8,767 nt of DNA, taken from Magnetococcales bacterium. Its GTDB lineage: Bacteria; Pseudomonadota; Magnetococcia; Magnetococcales; JADGCH01. Location of the stretch: assembly GCA_015228995.1 (NCBI GenBank), contig JADGCM010000068.1, forward strand, positions 1 to 8,767, in the 5' to 3' direction. The notes under the pieces are model-generated. The model was not told the origin of the DNA. It ran no database searches and saw only the letters and a list, made by a program, of their open reading frames with translations. Below, piece after piece: positions 6,108-8,767 of this stretch (its first letter is position 1; each line of letters opens with the position of its first letter). A program made the translations under genes and the position numbers.

Positions 6108-6136
6108 ATTTTCCCCTGAACAGGGCCCAGTTGCAA
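6108..6136 (-). promoter_or_regulatory. Weak candidate promoter for the cytochrome c gene
   Basis: On the minus strand TTGCAA (6136-6131) and GAAAAT (6113-6108) are separated by 17 bp and match the -35 and -10 consensus at 4/6 each. The spacer contains the inverted repeat CCCTG-AA-CAGGG (6114-6125), which could be an operator. The -35 element coincides with one unit of the tandem TTGCAAGC repeat. Low confidence. Confidence 0.22.
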
Positions 6137-6150
6137 GCGATTGCAAGCAA
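6131..6150. repeat. Tandem 10-bp repeat TTGCAAGC(G/A)A in the divergent gap
   Basis: TTGCAAGCGA is followed directly by TTGCAAGCAA, two units in phase with one helical turn. They sit in the 126-bp gap between the divergent cytochrome c and CBS-operon starts, 23 bp before the CBS start codon. Helically phased direct repeats of this length are typical of regulator binding sites, but no protein can be named. Confidence 0.4.
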
Positions 6151-6173
6151 TTAATCAGCAAGGAGCGATACCC

Positions 6174-6626
6174 ATGTTAGTCAGCGATATTATGGCAACG
6201 CACATCCGCACTGCCAAGGCGGACGATACCATCCGCTCAGTCGCCGCGGTCATCTGCACCAATAACATCAGTGGCCTGCCTGTCGTGGACGAGCAGAACC
6301 GCCTGATTGGCTTGGTTTCGGAGAAAGATATCCTCAACAAGCTGCTACCCAGTTTTTCTGATTTCCTCGACGACCCGGTGCGATCACGCGATTTTGTCAC
6401 CATGGAAACGGCTTATGACGGGGTGCTGTCGATGACCGTTCAGACACTGATGACTCAGAAAGTGTTATCGGTGGCTCCGAGTGACCCTTTGTTGCAAGCG
6501 GCTTCGCGCATGACCATCAACAAATTCCGTCGTATGCCTGTTGTGGATAGCGATGGCATTCTGGTCGGGATCATTACATTGGGTGACATCCATAAGGCCT
6601 TTTTTAAAAAAACCTTGGCTAAATAA
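6174..6626 (+). CDS. Tandem CBS-domain protein, first gene of the nucleotide operon
   Basis: A 150-residue cytoplasmic protein made of just two CBS domains (about 1-57 and 90-146), which together form a Bateman module; such modules bind AMP, ATP, SAM or diadenosine polyphosphates and act as energy sensors. Both domains carry the ligand motif G..(S/T)..D: GLVSEKD with D52 and GIITLGD with D138. The linker (58-88) contains an acidic stretch FLDDPVRSRDF. No other domain is fused, so it must act on a partner in trans. ATG 6174 is chosen over an upstream TTG at 6141 because AAGGAG (6160-6165) lies 8 nt before it. It is the first gene of a four-gene operon whose last product hydrolyses Ap4A, a known ligand of some CBS modules. 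The next gene begins 1 nt after its stop. Confidence 0.92.
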   Translation: MLVSDIMATHIRTAKADDTIRSVAAVICTNNISGLPVVDEQNRLIGLVSEKDILNKLLPSFSDFLDDPVRSRDFVTMETAYDGVLSMTVQTLMTQKVLSVAPSDPLLQAASRMTINKFRRMPVVDSDGILVGIITLGDIHKAFFKKTLAK

Positions 6627-6627
6627 T

Positions 6628-7377
6628 ATGGGAACGTTTGTCGTACTAGCAGGCCCTTCTTGTGTTGGTAAAGGGCCGTTGTATGGTGCCCTGCGGCGGT
6701 TTTACCCGCACGTTGCCAATCGGTTGCAGCAGATCATCCTCTACAATGATCGGGCCATCCGTCCGGGTGAGGAGGATGGGGTTGATTATTTTTTTCGACC
6801 ACGCCGTGACATTGAGAAATTAGGATCGGACTCAGGCCATATCGTCGTCGATGTACGGGGCGACTTGCAGGCGTTGGAGATTGCCCAAATACAGCGCATC
6901 ATGGAGGCTAACCGTGATCCATTTTTTGAGGGCAACCCGTTCGTGCCCGCCAAGCTGCGTGAATATGGGCTATTTGAAAAATTTCCGGTGTTGTCGATTT
7001 TTCTGTCGCCATTGAGCTGCGAAGAGATTCTTTACCTCAAGGATCCGGCACGTGGCGTCGACTTGGTTGGTTTTGTCACTGACATTCAGCGGCGCAAATT
7101 GCTACATCGTTCCACACGACAGAAAAGCCACCTTTCCTTGAAGGATCTGGAAAATATCGAGAAAAGGGCTGCCAGTGCCATTGTTGAGATGCGCGAGGCA
7201 TGGAAGTTTGATTATGTGGTCCCGGTGCACGACGGTGAAGGCAACGAGAATTGGGATGCTTTCTACTATCCAGTTGGTTCGGCCCGTAGAGCCTTGTTGG
7301 CGGTTGCTGCCCTACTCCAAGGCGATAGCCCACCGGTAGGCACCACCGAACGCTGGAGTGAGGATTTGATCCCTTGA
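6628..7377 (+). CDS. Guanylate-kinase-fold P-loop protein with altered Walker A
   Basis: A 249-residue protein of the guanylate kinase superfamily (E. coli Gmk is about 207). The P-loop AGPSCVGKGPL (8-18) keeps G9, G14 and K15 but has Gly16 and Pro17 where kinases have Ser/Thr. The GMP-site region LYNDRAIRPGEEDGVDYFF (38-56) retains the Arg42, Arg45 and Tyr54 equivalents but replaces the Ser/Thr contacts with Leu38, Asn40 and Asp41. The GNYYG motif is replaced by VRGDLQAL (76-83). A lid-like QRRKLLHRS segment (154-162) and the C-terminal EKRAASAIVEMREAWKFDYVV pattern follow. A segment around 98-115 (PFFEGNPFVPAKL) is not part of normal Gmk. It is therefore unlikely to be the housekeeping gmk; it may phosphorylate or only bind another nucleotide. 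ATG 6628 has no clear Shine-Dalgarno, so translation is probably coupled to the CBS gene. Confidence 0.85.
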   Translation: MGTFVVLAGPSCVGKGPLYGALRRFYPHVANRLQQIILYNDRAIRPGEEDGVDYFFRPRRDIEKLGSDSGHIVVDVRGDLQALEIAQIQRIMEANRDPFFEGNPFVPAKLREYGLFEKFPVLSIFLSPLSCEEILYLKDPARGVDLVGFVTDIQRRKLLHRSTRQKSHLSLKDLENIEKRAASAIVEMREAWKFDYVVPVHDGEGNENWDAFYYPVGSARRALLAVAALLQGDSPPVGTTERWSEDLIP

Positions 7378-7868
7378 AATATGAGATTGAGCGCCGTTTT
7401 TTAGTTCAGCACGATGGTTGGCGCCGCGATTGTGCCAATGGGCGCCTGTTCCGCCAGGGTTTTTTATCTACCGTTAAGGAACGCGTGGTGCGGGTGCGGG
7501 TCGTTGCGGAGCAGGCAACGTTGACCATCAAGGGTGTGGTGCAACAGGGTTTCACCCGCCCGGAGTTTGAGTACCCCATACCACTGGATGATGCCTGTTA
7601 TCTGCTGGAACACCTATGTCAGCCGCCTCTCATTGAAAAACGGCGTTACACGATGGCTGTCGGCAAACTGCTGTGGGAAATCGATGAGTTCTTTGGGGAC
7701 AACCTAGGGTTGATCGTGGCCGAGGTAGAGTTGCACCAAGAAGGTCAAGACATTACTCCCCTGCCCGACTGGCTGGGCCGTGAGGTTACCCACGATGCTC
7801 GTTACTGCAATGCCAACTTGGTGCATCACCCCTGGGGTAAATGGTCACAGAGTGAACAGGATCGTTAG
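7374..7868 (+). CDS. CYTH-domain (triphosphate tunnel) protein
   Basis: A 164-residue stand-alone CYTH protein; the fold is an eight-stranded tunnel that binds triphosphate groups with metal, and members include inorganic triphosphatases, class IV adenylate cyclases and RNA or thiamine triphosphatases. Signature residues are in the expected order: E4-x-E6-x-R8 (the usual ExExK has Arg here), R40-V-R42, K53 in TIKG, E64 and E66 in EFEY, K89-R90-R91, D104 and E105 in WEIDEF, and E117 and E119 in AEVEL. All tunnel charges are present, so catalysis is likely; the small size fits a triphosphatase better than a cyclase, by inference. The start is TTG at 7374, overlapping the upstream TGA as TTGA, with GAGGA about 9 nt before; there is no early in-frame ATG. 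Confidence 0.9.
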   Translation: MKYEIERRFLVQHDGWRRDCANGRLFRQGFLSTVKERVVRVRVVAEQATLTIKGVVQQGFTRPEFEYPIPLDDACYLLEHLCQPPLIEKRRYTMAVGKLLWEIDEFFGDNLGLIVAEVELHQEGQDITPLPDWLGREVTHDARYCNANLVHHPWGKWSQSEQDR

Positions 7869-7870
7869 CC

Positions 7871-8686
7871 ATGGCCGTTTATGCGATTGGGGACATCCAT
7901 GGCTGTGCGCGTGAGTTTGAGGCGCTATTGCGCCGCATTGCCTTCAATCCACAACAAGATCGTCTGTGCTTAGTCGGCGATCTGATTAATCGCGGCCCAT
8001 TTTCGCTTGAAGTGGTGCGCATGGTGCGTGCCATGGGCCCGCAGGCTGTCGTGGTGATGGGTAACCACGAATTACGCGCCCTTTTTGGTATGGTGGACAA
8101 CCCCTCCGCTATCTTCCTCAGGCACAGTGCCTACCTACTGGAGGCTGTCGATGCCCAGCAGATTCATGATTGGTTAAAAACGTTGCCGTTGTTGTACCAT
8201 GACGAAGCCTTGGGTTGGAGTTTGGTCCACGCCGCTTTGTCACCACTGTGGGGACTCAATCAGGCCCAAGAGATTGCCCAATCGCTATCACGCACACTCG
8301 CCAAGGCAGGCCCAATCACCCCATCGATGCGCTATCACCTAAATATCCTCACCAAGGGGCGTTTGTGCAGTCCACAAGGGGAGTTTCTCTGGCCTGGCAA
8401 CCATGCTGCTGCCCACGGCGTCAATCCGTATGCCTTGCCAGAGCAGGACGCCATTACCCCTTTTCGCCCATGGTTTGAACAACGCCAATGGTCTGCCGCG
8501 GAGCGAGTCGTTTTTGGGCACTGGGCGACGGCCGGGCTGGTTCGCCGCCCACCCCACTGTTTTGGCATTGATTCGGGGTGCGTCTATGGAGGCAAATTAA
8601 CGGCGCTCAGACTGGACGATCCGTCCTGGCCGATCTTCCAAGTGGACTGCCAGCAGTATATACGGCTGAATTATGACCAAGGCTGA
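7871..8686 (+). CDS. apaH: Symmetrical diadenosine tetraphosphatase, ApaH type
   Basis: A metallophosphoesterase of the PPP fold, 271 residues (E. coli ApaH about 280), that splits Ap4A into two ADP and, in E. coli, also removes Np4 caps from RNA 5' ends. Motifs are GDIHG (D8, H10), GDLINRGP (D37), GNHE (N65, H66) and, near the end, VVFGHWAT...GIDSGCVYGGKLTALRL, the ApaH-specific C-terminal pattern. E. coli has GNHD where this protein has GNHE. The ATG is 2 nt after the CYTH stop, with AGGA 9 nt upstream. It is the last gene of the CBS-GMK-CYTH operon; unlike in E. coli, no ksgA or apaG is adjacent. The stop lies 5 nt from the 3' end of the convergent tRNA gene. Confidence 0.93.
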   Translation: MAVYAIGDIHGCAREFEALLRRIAFNPQQDRLCLVGDLINRGPFSLEVVRMVRAMGPQAVVVMGNHELRALFGMVDNPSAIFLRHSAYLLEAVDAQQIHDWLKTLPLLYHDEALGWSLVHAALSPLWGLNQAQEIAQSLSRTLAKAGPITPSMRYHLNILTKGRLCSPQGEFLWPGNHAAAHGVNPYALPEQDAITPFRPWFEQRQWSAAERVVFGHWATAGLVRRPPHCFGIDSGCVYGGKLTALRLDDPSWPIFQVDCQQYIRLNYDQG

Positions 8687-8691
8687 CGGTA

Positions 8692-8766
8692 TGGAGCCGC
8701 CTTTCGGATTTGAACCGAAGACCTGCTCATTACGAGTGAGCTGCTCTACCACTGAGCTAAGGCGGC
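8692..8766 (-). tRNA. tRNA-Thr, anticodon CGU
   Basis: A complete cloverleaf on the minus strand: acceptor GCCGCCT (8766-8760) pairs with AGGCGGC (8702-8696). The D arm is GCTC-loop-GAGC, the anticodon stem GCTCA/TGAGC encloses loop CTCGTAA with anticodon CGT at 8734-8732, and the T arm is TTCGG-TTCAAAT-CCGAA. The discriminator is T, and CCA is encoded at 8694-8692. It reads ACG threonine codons. It is convergent to apaH with 5 nt between them. The promoter would lie beyond the right edge. Confidence 0.96.
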
Positions 8767-8767
8767 C

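Noticed and set aside
6048..6161. N-terminal extension of the cytochrome c to 6161
   Set aside because: It would cover the divergent regulatory gap with polar sequence before the anchor helix; AGGAGGG before GTG 6047 fixes a shorter start.
6141..6173. TTG at 6141 as the CBS protein start
   Set aside because: AAGGAG sits 8 nt before ATG 6174, and the first CBS domain begins right there; the extension lies in the tandem repeat.
1..8767. CRISPR array, prophage or intact insertion sequence
   Set aside because: No regularly spaced repeats, phage genes or complete transposase are present; only the short transposase fossil was found.

Overview
The window is bacterial chromosomal DNA of moderate G+C with dense, mostly intact housekeeping-type genes. 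The LptF/LptG lipopolysaccharide exporter pair shows a Gram-negative outer-membrane organism. The class I cytochrome c, the PepA and ApaH types and the CCA-encoding tRNA fit a proteobacterium. The exact lineage cannot be fixed from the sequence; an alphaproteobacterial, magnetococcal or gammaproteobacterial host are all possible.

Layout. Bases 1-1393 (minus) carry lptF and the start of lptG, overlapping by ATGA; lptG runs off the left edge. Divergent from them is pepA (1477-3018, plus), the same lptF/pepA head-to-head arrangement seen in enterobacteria, but holC does not follow. The 225-bp gap after pepA holds a frameshifted remnant of an IS4-type transposase, a perfect 13-bp stem-loop, and two copies of a C-rich palindromic repeat. 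One of these copies forms the last codons of the next gene. That gene (3244-4251, minus) is a cyclic-nucleotide-binding-fold plus GGDEF diguanylate cyclase, preceded by a good sigma-54-type -24/-12 element. Divergent from it is a cytoplasmic-looking Sel1-repeat protein (4357-5619, plus), whose stop codon overlaps that of a convergent membrane-anchored cytochrome c (5616-6047, minus).

Bases 6174-8686 (plus) form a tight four-gene operon: a two-CBS-domain protein, a guanylate-kinase-fold protein with an altered Walker A motif, a CYTH/triphosphate-tunnel protein and an ApaH-type Ap4A hydrolase. Junctions are 1 nt, a 4-nt overlap and 2 nt. Every product belongs to a family that binds or processes adenosyl ligands, nucleoside phosphates or triphosphates. 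I therefore read it as one nucleotide-alarmone or 5'-triphosphate-processing module, and it is the most interesting item here. A tRNA-Thr(CGU) gene lies convergent to apaH only 5 nt past its stop.

How the genes work together: lptFG and pepA are envelope and housekeeping functions. The diguanylate cyclase and the Sel1 protein may form a signalling pair sharing one regulatory gap. The cytochrome serves respiration. The CBS-GMK-CYTH-ApaH operon probably senses and turns over nucleotide signals.
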